64,000 bases of DNA from Deltaproteobacteria bacterium (GTDB lineage Bacteria; JAGRBM01; JAHCIT01), in NCBI GenBank assembly GCA_026129095.1, contig JAHCIT010000010.1, positions 70,200 to 134,199 of the forward strand, in the 5' to 3' direction. Every line of letters begins with the position of its first letter. Position 1 is the first letter of the stretch. Positions 34,001 through 42,478 of this stretch are shown piece after piece. Both the position numbers and the translations under genes were made by a program. Below the pieces are notes generated by a model that was not told the origin of the DNA, ran no database searches, and worked only from the letters and a program-made list of their open reading frames with translations.

Positions 34001-36591
34001 GGCGCGCTATCCGGAATTGTGACGTCTGGTCCGGCACTGACGAGTGGGGGCTGATTGACATTGGTAATCGTCACAATGACTGAGTCCGACGCCGAAGCGC
34101 CTGCCGGGTCAGTCGCTGTCACCTGAAACGTGAGCAGGACAGGTGTGTTGCTCAGCAGTTCCGGCGCAAAGAAACTCACAATGGCGCCCGCCCCCTGGAT
34201 GGTCACGAAGGGAGAGCCGCCGGTCTGTACCCATTCGAAGGTGACGGCACCGCCCTCGGGGTCGCTGGTACCAGAGGCGTCGAGAATCACCATCGTGAGT
34301 TCAGGAGCGGAGAAGTTCGGGCCAGCATCTACCGCCGGGGGCATGTTGGCCGTCAGGGTGACCGGTCCGGCGGCGAGGTCTGACGTATTGCTGCGCCCGT
34401 CTGCTGCCTCGACGAGGACCGTATAGGCACCCGCCTGGTCAACATCATCGAGGGTTCCGCCCCACAGACCTTCGCCAAGGGCTGCCAGCTCGAAGCTGTA
34501 GGGCCCGCCGGGGCCTGACACTGCTGCCGTTACAGCGGCGACTCCAGAAAGCGGATCGCCGGCAAGCACGGTCACCTGCAAAGAAACCGATCCGCCAGTC
34601 GAGATCACCGTCGAGGAGGCGGTGAAGTCGAGGTCCGAAAGCTCCGGACCGGTGGTGTCGATGGTAAAACCGCCGGTAACCGGGACGGGGTCAGCATTGC
34701 TGAACAGGTCAACCGCATAGACGGAAAATTCATAGTTTCCGTCATCGAGACCAGTTGCCTCGTAAGCAGCGGTGAACCCGTTTGCCGATTCGGCGCTGGC
34801 GTCAGGCTCGGTGATGCCGGTCGTGAGGTTGTGAAGCTGGATCGTGAACGAGGCGATTTTCCCCGCCGGGTCGGATCCGCCCTGGGTGTCATCGCCGTAA
34901 AGGGTCAGGCGAAGGTCGTTGCCGTTTGTTTGCGGAACTCCACCCGCCAGGATCTCGATGTCCGGGGAATAGGTTTCTGGCGCCAGCAGGTCGTTGCTGG
35001 CCCGCTCAACAGCGTCCACCTTGGCGGGTGTGTTGTCGTTCAGGGCGATGGTCACGTACCGGTAGAGCGTCCCGTCACTGCCCGCATCGAGAGCGAACCG
35101 GCCGGAGCCGATCGAACCGGAGTTGGGAGCCTGTGCAAGCGCCAGCCGTGCAAGCGTGGTAGTGGTCTGCGACAGCCATACCAGCACCGACGACCGGTAG
35201 GGGCCCGCCATATCGAGCCAGGCGTCGGCTGCCCGTGAGGGACGGGCCTGAATCCATTCGCAGGGATCGGGGCCCATGTCGAGGAGAAGATATGCTCCAT
35301 TGGCAAGTTGCGAGACGAGCGAGAGATTCGCCGGAGCAAGTCCCACGACCGGAGGCTGCGAGCCGCTGAGAACCGCCGTGACGGGATCGGGCGCGCCGGT
35401 GGCGCGGTCGGCCTCCTGGGTGCCGTTCTGGGCGGCGACGGAATCGGCAAAGGCATCACAGGGAACCAGAAGTGCATCACGTCCGTCGCCCGGCGGCGGG
35501 ACGATGGTGAGCAGGAACGTGCGGCGATCCTCATTCAGATCCTGGTCGCGGACTGAGAGGTCAAATACATAAGTACCAGCAGTCGCTGGTGTGCCCGACA
35601 GGAGCCCTCCGGAGCTGATGGTCATGCCCGAGGGGAACGAACCGCTGCGGAACGCCCAGCTGACCGCGCCGGTGCCGCCGCTGGAAAGAAGCTGGAACGA
35701 GTAGGGAGTCCCCTGGTTTCCGGCGGGAAGAGTCAGCGACAGGATCGCGGGTTTTGTTATGTCAATAACGGTGATCCGGGCAAGCTGGGTCACAGGGGAA
35801 AGCCCGCCCGAACCAAGCAGCCGAAGGGTTCTGTGACCGGGCCCGGCAGTGGAAGCTGCGGTCAGGCTGATTTGCACCGTGTCGGCAGTGGCACCACTAA
35901 TGGAGTCGACGGTGAGTCCCGCCAAGCCTTCCATCACGCCGGCAGTGACCGTTTCCAGATTGTGTCCGGTGACGGTGATCTCAAGCGTGTTGCCCGGCAG
36001 CACTGCTGCTGCCGACAGGCTCACGATCTCCGGCTGCGGCATGGAACTGTCGAGCACGTTCGTCTCGTCCCAGGGGGTGTCGGCATCGATGCCGGCTGCG
36101 AGGATTCGCCCGATAAGCCGCAGCGAAACCTGATCCGCGCCGTGCGCGGCAAGACGCTGCCGGATCGTGCCGCCTGAGGTGGCGGGGCCATCAAGCAGTG
36201 CCGCCGTGTCGAACTGGCCGGTAAAGAGATTTTCCCGCGCCGGATCCTGCAGCGTCATGGTCAGCAGATCGGTAGAGATGATCTCGCCGGTTTCATCGGG
36301 CGACAGGTAGGAGAGCCGGGCCTCGGCCTGAAACAGGATGCTCTCGGGATACAGGTCGCCGCGCAGCTTCACCTCGACTGTGATTGAGGCGGGCGGGTTG
36401 GAAGCGGGGAAGATCGACGGGGCGACAGCGATCCGTTCGGCCTGGGCGCGGAGCACCGGAGGGCCCGGCTCGACGATTGGCGGCGGGCCGCCAACCTGGC
36501 AGGCTGGTATCACGGCGGCAGCACAAAAGAGGCCCGCGAGAGCGAGTCCTCGCCCCGTGCGTGATGCGGCTCCGGTGAAAATTCTCAGCAA
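31057..36591 (-). CDS. Giant lipoprotein (1844 aa) with Ig-like, PKD-like and beta-propeller-like repeats
   Basis: Begins at a TTG with AGGAAAGG upstream. An N-terminal signal (GLALAGLFCAAAVIPAC) has a lipobox-like IPAC at Cys31. In order: strand-rich IPT-like and putative-Ig (He_PIG) domains to about residue 370, a region around 380-640 with LDMGPDPCEW, Ig-like segments to about 800, three tandem PKD/REJ-like units near 800-1110 (each opens PP-x-V-x-A-G-P and contains DPEG), then about 650 residues of short WD/YVTN-like repeats suggesting a beta-propeller. It looks like a surface or outer-membrane adhesion or binding protein. A sigma-54-type promoter precedes it, and the upstream gene encodes a sigma-54 activator. 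Confidence 0.85.
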   Translation of the reverse strand: MLRIFTGAASRTGRGLALAGLFCAAAVIPACQVGGPPPIVEPGPPVLRAQAERIAVAPSIFPASNPPASITVEVKLRGDLYPESILFQAEARLSYLSPDETGEIISTDLLTMTLQDPARENLFTGQFDTAALLDGPATSGGTIRQRLAAHGADQVSLRLIGRILAAGIDADTPWDETNVLDSSMPQPEIVSLSAAAVLPGNTLEITVTGHNLETVTAGVMEGLAGLTVDSISGATADTVQISLTAASTAGPGHRTLRLLGSGGLSPVTQLARITVIDITKPAILSLTLPAGNQGTPYSFQLLSSGGTGAVSWAFRSGSFPSGMTISSGGLLSGTPATAGTYVFDLSVRDQDLNEDRRTFLLTIVPPPGDGRDALLVPCDAFADSVAAQNGTQEADRATGAPDPVTAVLSGSQPPVVGLAPANLSLVSQLANGAYLLLDMGPDPCEWIQARPSRAADAWLDMAGPYRSSVLVWLSQTTTTLARLALAQAPNSGSIGSGRFALDAGSDGTLYRYVTIALNDNTPAKVDAVERASNDLLAPETYSPDIEILAGGVPQTNGNDLRLTLYGDDTQGGSDPAGKIASFTIQLHNLTTGITEPDASAESANGFTAAYEATGLDDGNYEFSVYAVDLFSNADPVPVTGGFTIDTTGPELSDLDFTASSTVISTGGSVSLQVTVLAGDPLSGVAAVTAAVSGPGGPYSFELAALGEGLWGGTLDDVDQAGAYTVLVEAADGRSNTSDLAAGPVTLTANMPPAVDAGPNFSAPELTMVILDASGTSDPEGGAVTFEWVQTGGSPFVTIQGAGAIVSFFAPELLSNTPVLLTFQVTATDPAGASASDSVIVTITNVNQPPLVSAGPDVTIPDSAPYSLSGSAVDPEGDSYSLLWTQLSGPDVGITGQTTADPSFNPPDASGGDITLIFQLTATDVFTASASDTVIITISTSNYPPVANAGPDQFVFDTTPLFIDGTASYDPEGGGLTYLWSMTAGNPAHIPGWAAVNKTTSTITLAAINAGTDTAFTFQLQVTDNQFQTHTDTVTVNVKRLCVQPVSLTSASRQYGRALNQAVDGELQFVLQQGVASLFYRDWAAGTRHDFALPGGAGKMMAHDTVRRLLWIAGDASLDRVNLDDLSVTTAATLPAPALDIAVDTGTGRVGVLTSNTGGRLVFFDTTGGPSTGSVDLDRANPGALSLIASPWSGRFVVADRDNRRIDFVNPAIPAVLFDVPFTPETEITGVTANPDTGVIAVIHAAGITEVSDDGAVIVHRSLGNDPPSRYDAIYTPEGELVAVRGLGSGEATTSRSLYRSMLAFFTGSVTDLPDLGDVALNLPAKTPSRAGDFIATASVDEFAILEARKSGASRLTIVTGTDAPYDTRTIDLTNDEPLSIRAAGGRYYVLTAGGDLVRVVPGESDVISIDRPAAQAGILAVDDTGRLQVTDRRARRLWQVAGQSPTITVSRQELPGLPAALATAGSEPVVGQIDTGRSGGRYTLLMADGSGTVWSGPDSYTGTHITPPVTDGTRTYSYRHGQEQIEVYLNDTGILDRVIAVTISPVRLAVSPGGDTLAAIDPDARMAGLYRLDDDDDEYLIPTGEGPAELVFNGDGSRLIVRERTTSRALVIDVDSAAAIAEHAIPVTNIPAPTDPAGIGRRSLVYHPASGFFYLSSGMNLLKLSGSGSSPAVITPVALLPITSLDVIGNYVAVTDGGRRVFLVSPAQNHRAFQINIPVTPPDGNFQRVAADPNGELLYVAGEHTVTVIDFRNGCTYPRPVNYAWAAPWIEQDRFDPDRTAYAYAGPENLWNRVLRQAKAAMRGLFSSLYSSVRPASARAESKPKVFTVAEGHTCQFMEKGNLP

Positions 36592-36636
36592 TTTCCGGCC
36601 TTTCCTGCTGTTTCGTGCGCTTCTGTACTAAGGATA

Positions 36637-36652
36637 CGCAAATCCCGTGCCG
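36637..36652 (-). promoter_or_regulatory. Sigma-54 (RpoN) -24/-12 promoter of the giant lipoprotein gene
   Basis: Read leftward: CGGCACGGGATTTGCG. The invariant GG and GC are exactly 10 bases apart, and 14 of 16 positions fit TGGCACG-N4-TTGCW. The predicted start site is near 36626, 35 bases ahead of the TTG start. The neighbouring gene encodes a sigma-54 activator. Confidence 0.75.
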
Positions 36653-36738
36653 CTGGCCGAACCGCCCCAATGCCAGTATTCAGTAATTATTTCAAGTAGT
36701 TAGCCTACACCTGTAAGGCTGTCGTCATAGCATGATCT

Positions 36739-36781
36739 GCTATGTCCGGAAAACCGGACATAGCCCACTCCAAACGGACAT
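36739..36781. promoter_or_regulatory. Palindromic candidate enhancer (UAS) for the sigma-54 activator
   Basis: A perfect 11-bp inverted repeat, GCTATGTCCGG (36739-36749), AAAA, then its complement (36754-36764). A third half-site CGGACAT lies at 36775-36781, 20 bp from the matching half. The centre is about 125 bp upstream of the predicted sigma-54 start site, a typical enhancer distance. No T-tract follows on either strand, which argues against a terminator. Confidence 0.65.
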
Positions 36782-36815
36782 TCTTGCCGCTCTGAGGTGC
36801 GGAGCCAGCGGGAGT

Positions 36816-39713
36816 CTAGTTGGCCTGACCGGCCTCGGGCTCCAGCGTTTTCAAGAGTTCATACAGCCGGGACCGGCTGATACCGAGCAGCTTGGCGGCG
36901 GCCTTGCGGTTGCCACCGGTGATGGCGAGCGCCTCCCGGACCGATTCGGCCCGGGTCTGCCCCAGCCGGTTCTGGTAGCGGGAACCGTCCATGGCACCGG
37001 GCAGGCTGCCCGGTGCGGGCGCGAAGCTCGCCAGCTCCAGGACCGGGCCGTCCTCGAGCAGCAGGGCACGGTGGATGACGTTCTTCAGTTCGCGCACGTT
37101 CCCGGGCCAGGGGTAGTCGAGCAGCGCGGCGCGGGCATGCTCGGAGAACCCGGTTACGTCCCGCCCCAAAGAACGGGCAAGCTGTTCCAGGAATCCACTC
37201 GCGAGCGGCAGGATGTCATCCCGCCGCTCGCGGAGCGGCGGGATATCGATAGAGAAAACATTCAGGCGGTAAAAAAGATCCTCGCGGAACTCGCCCCGCG
37301 CCATCATGGTCTCCAGATCCCGGTTGGTGGCAGCGACGACCCGGATATCGACTGGCGTTTCCCGCGTGGAGCCAAGGCGCGTGATGACCTTTTCCTCCAG
37401 GACACGGAGGAGCTTCACCTGCCCGGCGAGCGGCAGGTCGCCTATTTCGTCCAGCAGAACCGTTCCACCGGATGCGATTTCGAGCAGGCCGGTCTTGCGG
37501 CGCGTGGCGCCGGTGAAGGCGCCAGCCTCGTGTCCGAACAGTTCGGACTCCAGCAGACTCGCCGGGATGGCCGGCAGATTGATCCGGACGAACGGACCGC
37601 CGGAACGGTCTGACAGGCGGTGGATTTCGCGGGCAAGCACTTCCTTGCCGCTGCCGGTTTCGCCGCGAAGAAGCACGGAGCCAGTGCCGTGCGCGGCGGC
37701 GCGGACCAGACGCAGGGTTTCGCGGAAACGGGCAGACTGGGGGCTTACGACTGCGTACTCCGCGTCCATCTGGTTCTTGAGGTAGCTCAGTTCCGTGGAG
37801 AGTTGTGCCTCATGCTCACGTACGCGCCGGATGCGGTCGGAGTTCGACAGGGCGAGTCCGGCCTGATCGCAGAACGCCTCGATGAGGAACAGGTTTTCAG
37901 TGCTGAAGGCACCCGGCGAATGGCGCTTGTGCAGGTATACAAGCCCCAGCACCCGTCCCAGGGCACGAATCGGCACCACCATGACCGAGAGGACTTCGAG
38001 GTCGCGCATCGTCTGGTCGAGATCGGCCGGTAGCGCGCTCTCGATGCTGAGGGCCGATTCGCCGGTGACGCGGACCTTCTCCGCCAGCGGCTGCACGATA
38101 TCCCAGTAGGCGACCTTCACCTGATGGGGGTTCATGCGGCCCGTTTCGGCCGACATGGCGGCACGCACCTCGTCACCAATAAAGAGGTACCCCTCATCGG
38201 GCTGGGACAGGTTCATCGCTTCTTCCAGTATGGAGAAAAGGAACCCCTCGGCGTCTGTATCGTCCAGTCCAGCGTTCAGCCGCTTGTTGAAAGCGAGGAT
38301 CTTGAGCAGCACGAAGCTCGACTTGTCGAGGGCCAGTTGCCGGCAATCGCGCTCGAAGGCGGCAAATTCAGGGCGCTGGTCGAAGCCCTCGCGGGCCGCC
38401 GCCGGCACGTTGCCCCGGATTTCCTCGTGAATGTCGTAGGCACGCATGAACTTCTCGCGGGCAAGGGCTGCCTCCCCGCGGGCCAGCGCCATCCGTCCAG
38501 ACAGGACTTCCGCTTCCCAGAGCTGGGCGAGGTAACCGGCCTTCCGGTAAAAGGTGGATGCCTGGGCGAGCAGTTTCTGCAGCCGTTTGGAAGATTTCGG
38601 GCCGCCGGGGGCAATCGCCACTTTTGCTTCCAGCATGGCCATCTGATGCTGGGCTGACGGGGTGTTGAGTCCCTCGGCCATCGAGCGGAACTGGCCAAGC
38701 CAGTCACTGGCAGCAGCCGTGTCGCCGCTCCGGAGCGCCAGTTCGGTCCGGGCGCCGAGGAGCAGGAGGAAGTCGTTGGAGTTCTTGAAGCCCTGAAAAA
38801 TCTCTCCCGCACGGTCCAGCTCGGCGGCAGCAGCCTCCAGCTCGCCGGTTTCCCGCAGCATTTCCGCCTTGTACACAGCGAGATGGGCCTGGTAGAGACT
38901 GAGTTCCGGTACGCGGGTGATCTCGCCGGCCCGGTTGAAGCAGTCGCGGGCACGGTCGAACTGGCGGATGATCGAGTAGAGATTTCCGAGGTTGCTGAGG
39001 AGCGCCGCCTGGTAGTTGGCCCGCCCCAGCCGGGTCATCAGGGCGAGTGCCTGCTCGTAGTAGGACAGGGCATTCTGGTAGTGGGCTCGGTCCTGGTAGA
39101 GCGACCCGAGGTTCAGGTAAATGAGGCCAAGCGAGAGCGGATCGTCCAGTTCCTCGGCGAGGCGGTAGGCTTTCAGGTACTGCTCGATGGCTGCCTGGGG
39201 CTCGTGCATGAGCTGGCAGGAAGCGGCAATCGATTGCCGGGTGCTGATGATGCCGCGCCGGTTGCCGAGCTTCTCGTAGGTGTCGAGCGCCCGGTTGAAG
39301 GCGGGAAGCGCCTGCGAAAAGTTGCCAAGATAGAAATAGGCCTGTCCCAGCGAATAGTTCAGGACGACACTGTCGGTGTCCTCATGTCCGCCGGAACCCA
39401 GCAGCTCTTCCAGCAGCACGGCGGCATCACGGTACTTGCCCGTGCGGAGCATCAGGTTGGCGAGCGCAATCGTGATCCGGAACCGGTTGGCGTTGTCTGT
39501 GTCCGCCCGGCGTGCGCTGGTCAGCGATTCCCGCGCCAGATCGTACCGGCTGAGATGCAGCTGGCAATAGCCGGTCCAGTAAAGGAACTCCGGCGTACTG
39601 CCGTAACCGGTGCGCAACCCATCCAGAAGCCCCAAGGCTTCCTCGTAGGCGCCCCGGTCGACAGCCTCCTCGACGGGCGTGGTCCACATGTCGCTCACGG
39701 GACCAGTGTACAC
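36816..39713 (-). CDS. Sigma-54-dependent activator with TPR, GAF, AAA+ and Fis-type HTH domains
   Basis: 965 residues from GTG; an ATG at 39689 is an alternative. Residues to about 430 are tetratricopeptide repeats ([39 protein letters not shown] and others). A GAF-like domain follows at about 480-640. The AAA+ core has Walker [10 protein letters not shown] near 683, the sigma-54 contact loop GAFTGA near 730 and Walker [14 protein letters not shown] near 748. A Fis-type helix-turn-helix ends the protein ([20 protein letters not shown]). There is no receiver domain, so sensing is probably by protein or ligand binding to the TPR/GAF part. It is positioned to control the lipoprotein gene downstream. 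Confidence 0.93.
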   Translation of the reverse strand: MYTGPVSDMWTTPVEEAVDRGAYEEALGLLDGLRTGYGSTPEFLYWTGYCQLHLSRYDLARESLTSARRADTDNANRFRITIALANLMLRTGKYRDAAVLLEELLGSGGHEDTDSVVLNYSLGQAYFYLGNFSQALPAFNRALDTYEKLGNRRGIISTRQSIAASCQLMHEPQAAIEQYLKAYRLAEELDDPLSLGLIYLNLGSLYQDRAHYQNALSYYEQALALMTRLGRANYQAALLSNLGNLYSIIRQFDRARDCFNRAGEITRVPELSLYQAHLAVYKAEMLRETGELEAAAAELDRAGEIFQGFKNSNDFLLLLGARTELALRSGDTAAASDWLGQFRSMAEGLNTPSAQHQMAMLEAKVAIAPGGPKSSKRLQKLLAQASTFYRKAGYLAQLWEAEVLSGRMALARGEAALAREKFMRAYDIHEEIRGNVPAAAREGFDQRPEFAAFERDCRQLALDKSSFVLLKILAFNKRLNAGLDDTDAEGFLFSILEEAMNLSQPDEGYLFIGDEVRAAMSAETGRMNPHQVKVAYWDIVQPLAEKVRVTGESALSIESALPADLDQTMRDLEVLSVMVVPIRALGRVLGLVYLHKRHSPGAFSTENLFLIEAFCDQAGLALSNSDRIRRVREHEAQLSTELSYLKNQMDAEYAVVSPQSARFRETLRLVRAAAHGTGSVLLRGETGSGKEVLAREIHRLSDRSGGPFVRINLPAIPASLLESELFGHEAGAFTGATRRKTGLLEIASGGTVLLDEIGDLPLAGQVKLLRVLEEKVITRLGSTRETPVDIRVVAATNRDLETMMARGEFREDLFYRLNVFSIDIPPLRERRDDILPLASGFLEQLARSLGRDVTGFSEHARAALLDYPWPGNVRELKNVIHRALLLEDGPVLELASFAPAPGSLPGAMDGSRYQNRLGQTRAESVREALAITGGNRKAAAKLLGISRSRLYELLKTLEPEAGQAN

Positions 39714-39732
39714 CGTTTGCAGGCCGCCCGAA

Positions 39733-39761
39733 AATGAAGCCGCCCGGCCCCTTTCCGGGCG
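39733..39761 (-). terminator. Terminator after the thiol peroxidase gene
   Basis: Stem CGCCCGG/CCGGGCG (39741-39747 with 39755-39761), 7-base loop; leftward it is followed by GCTTCATTTT. It lies about 45 bases past the stop at 39804. The stem is short and the T-tract interrupted. Confidence 0.5.
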
Positions 39762-39803
39762 CCGGGCGTCTTCCTTGGGACCTTATGGCAGGAAAATCGG
39801 GGG

Positions 39804-40469
<666 letters not shown>

Positions 40470-40503
40470 TGCTGGCCGGTGCCCAGGGGCCGCGCCGTGC
40501 GAC

Positions 40504-40824
40504 CTAGATCTTGCCCTGCAGCAGGAACGCGATCACGAAGGCGAACAGCACGAGTGACTCGATCAGCGCGAGGCCGAGAATCATCGAGCCGCGGATGTCG
40601 CCGGAGGCCGACGGGTTGCGGGCCATGCCTTCCAGCGCGGCGGTGGCCGCACGGGACTGGCTGTAGGTGCCCGCCGCGGCGGCGATGCCCATGGTGAGGG
40701 CGGCGGCAATGGCGATCCAGCCCTGGCTGGATGCCCCGCCGTCGTGCTCGGCGGCCATCGCGATGGCGGGGGCCAGGACGATGGCGGCGACGATGAATGC
40801 GGAAATACGGTTTAGCTTGGACAT
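40504..40824 (-). CDS. atpE: ATP synthase F0 subunit c
   Basis: 106 residues from ATG 40824 with GGGAGG 9 bases ahead. An N-terminal signal-like extension ([21 protein letters not shown]) precedes the usual two-helix hairpin. Helix 1 has [17 protein letters not shown], the polar loop is ARNPSASGD and helix 2 holds the ion-binding Glu in [12 protein letters not shown]. By my alignment, a Gln in helix 1 (YSQ) and the Glu-Ser pair in helix 2 match the Na+-binding ligands of the Ilyobacter c-ring. It follows atpB with a 127-base gap; F1 genes are elsewhere. Confidence 0.93.
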   Translation of the reverse strand: MSKLNRISAFIVAAIVLAPAIAMAAEHDGGASSQGWIAIAAALTMGIAAAAGTYSQSRAATAALEGMARNPSASGDIRGSMILGLALIESLVLFAFVIAFLLQGKI

Positions 40825-40951
40825 TTCAGTGAACCTCCCTGGTTCGTTTGCTTGGTTTATCGGACTGTCTTGGCCGCCGGAGCGTTCGGGGGTCTCATTC
40901 TGGATGGAGCCTCCCGTGCCGCGCCGGAGATAGACGCTTTTGCCTTTCCTC

Positions 40952-41749
40952 TTAGTGGGCGTGTGCGTGCGCGCCCTCGTGGGTCTCCCCGTGGCCATGC
41001 TCGTCGTGGCCGTGCTCATGCTCGGTCGCCAGTGCGACATAGATGAGGGACAGGAACATGAAGACGTAGGCCTGCAGAAGCGAGACGAACAGGCCGAACG
41101 CCATCAGCGGTATCGGAAGCACATAGGCGAAGATGTCCTGGAACGCGCCGAGCACCTTGTGATCGCCGAAGATATTGGCGTAAAGACGCAGCGACAGCGA
41201 TACCGGCCGTACCGAGTGGGACACGATCTCGATCACGAACAGGAGCGGTCCCAGCCACCACAGCGGTCCCCAGAAGTGGGCCAGATAGTTCTTGACGCCG
41301 TGTGATTTGATACCCTGGTAGTTGTAGTAGATGAACACCGACAGGGCGACAGGAAAGTTCGTGAACAGGTTGTCGGTCGAGGGCAGGAAGCCGGGGATGA
41401 GGCCCAGTGCGTTCGAGAAGAACAGGTAGACGAAGATCGAGCCGAAGAACCAGAACTGGCGGCGGGCTTCTTTCTCGCCGAGCACTGACACGACGATGTT
41501 GTAGAGCCCCTCGACGAACATTTCCCAGAAGTTGAGGAACGTGGTGCGGCCTTCGGGGACCAGTTCTTTCGACCGGGCTACCGAAGCGCCGCGAACGATC
41601 AGCCCGCAGAGGATGATGAGGGTAAGGGCGGTCGCGCCCATCAGGACGTTCGTGTAGTTGTGGGTGATGTGCTCGTCGAGAAACAGGTTGAACCAGGTGG
41701 CATGGCCGCCGGCCTGGGTCACGATCTGGTGCATCGGAATCAGGTTCAC
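40952..41749 (-). CDS. atpB: ATP synthase F0 subunit a
   Basis: 265 residues, about six membrane helices. The essential stator Arg is in [13 protein letters not shown] near residue 180, and ALGLIPGF is the other family signature. It forms the half-channels for the ion passing to the c-ring. The last 25 residues contain nine histidines alternating with Glu, Gly and Ala ([11 protein letters not shown] and similar), an unusual tail that could bind metals. It starts one base after the atpI-like stop, in a leftward F0 operon. Confidence 0.95.
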   Translation of the reverse strand: MNLIPMHQIVTQAGGHATWFNLFLDEHITHNYTNVLMGATALTLIILCGLIVRGASVARSKELVPEGRTTFLNFWEMFVEGLYNIVVSVLGEKEARRQFWFFGSIFVYLFFSNALGLIPGFLPSTDNLFTNFPVALSVFIYYNYQGIKSHGVKNYLAHFWGPLWWLGPLLFVIEIVSHSVRPVSLSLRLYANIFGDHKVLGAFQDIFAYVLPIPLMAFGLFVSLLQAYVFMFLSLIYVALATEHEHGHDEHGHGETHEGAHAHAH

Positions 41750-41750
41750 T

Positions 41751-42143
41751 CTAGTTCACCTCCGGCTTCGCCGCGCCCTGCGGCGCCTGCGCCAGCCCTT
41801 CCCACAGGGAAGCGGCAACGAGGGCCGCGAACCCGCCCATGAAGGCGAGCAGGTGGACCGGCACATAGTGGACGATGAGGTAGAGAATCAACACCATCGC
41901 CAGCAATTTGCCAGCCAGCACCATTCCCCCGCCTGACCGTTTTGTTCCCGACCGGAAGTAGCGGCGGACGATCTGCTCGATAACCCACAGGTTTCCGGCC
42001 GCAAGGGCCGTCCCGGCAGCAATGCTCCCTGCCAGCCGGAATCCGCCTCCGGCAACGATGCTGATCGCCGTGGCGGCGAGCCCGATGAACAGCGTCCGGT
42101 GCCGGATGCGCCGGGCCGCCAGAAGCGGATCATTCGGCGCCAT
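41751..42143 (-). CDS. ATP synthase subunit I-like membrane protein
   Basis: 130 residues from ATG 42143; a TTG at 42191 would add 16. Four hydrophobic helices (LFIGLAATAISIVAGGGFRL, SIAAGTALAAGNLWVIEQIV, LLAMVLILYLIVHYV, LLAFMGGFAALVAASLW) match the AtpI/subunit I family that precedes atpB in many operons. AtpI helps assemble the c-ring or supplies Mg2+ near F0. It overlaps the upstream AtpZ-like gene by 14 bases (or 62 with the longer start) and is followed by atpB after one base. Confidence 0.8.
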   Translation of the reverse strand: MAPNDPLLAARRIRHRTLFIGLAATAISIVAGGGFRLAGSIAAGTALAAGNLWVIEQIVRRYFRSGTKRSGGGMVLAGKLLAMVLILYLIVHYVPVHLLAFMGGFAALVAASLWEGLAQAPQGAAKPEVN

Positions 42144-42384
42144 CTGGCCGTTTCCCGGGCTGTCTGCTGAAGTATTGGTAGACCCGGACAAGATTCACCA
42201 TTCCCGCCGCGAACCCGGCAAATGCCCCGGCGACAGTGAGCCAGGGACCGGTTCCCCATTTCCCATCGGCCCACTGGCCGCCGAAAACCCCGGCGGCAGT
42301 GGCTATGCCGATCGTCATCCCGACACCTGACAGTGCTCCCAGTTCGGAGGCCCAGTGCGGCGGCGGTTTCGGATTTTCGGGCAT
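42130..42384 (-). CDS. AtpZ/AtpI-family F0F1-ATPase small membrane protein
   Basis: 84 residues with two helices (GALSGVGMTIGIATAAGVFGG and the segment PWLTVAGAFAGFAAGMVNLV) separated by QWADGKWGTG, the arrangement of the AtpZ/AtpI (F0F1-ATPase chaperone) family whose loop carries the conserved D-x-x-x-G-x-x-P. It is the first gene of the F0 operon, and its 3' end overlaps the subunit I-like gene. It probably helps F0 assembly or Mg2+ supply. Confidence 0.8.
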   Translation of the reverse strand: MPENPKPPPHWASELGALSGVGMTIGIATAAGVFGGQWADGKWGTGPWLTVAGAFAGFAAGMVNLVRVYQYFSRQPGKRPDGAE

Positions 42385-42478
42385 CAGGGATGGCCTTCGG
42401 GCCCTTCGCTGGCCGGGCGGATGTTAGCGGAGCAATGATTAAATGCAACCGGCATAAAACATGTTAAATATCAACTAG

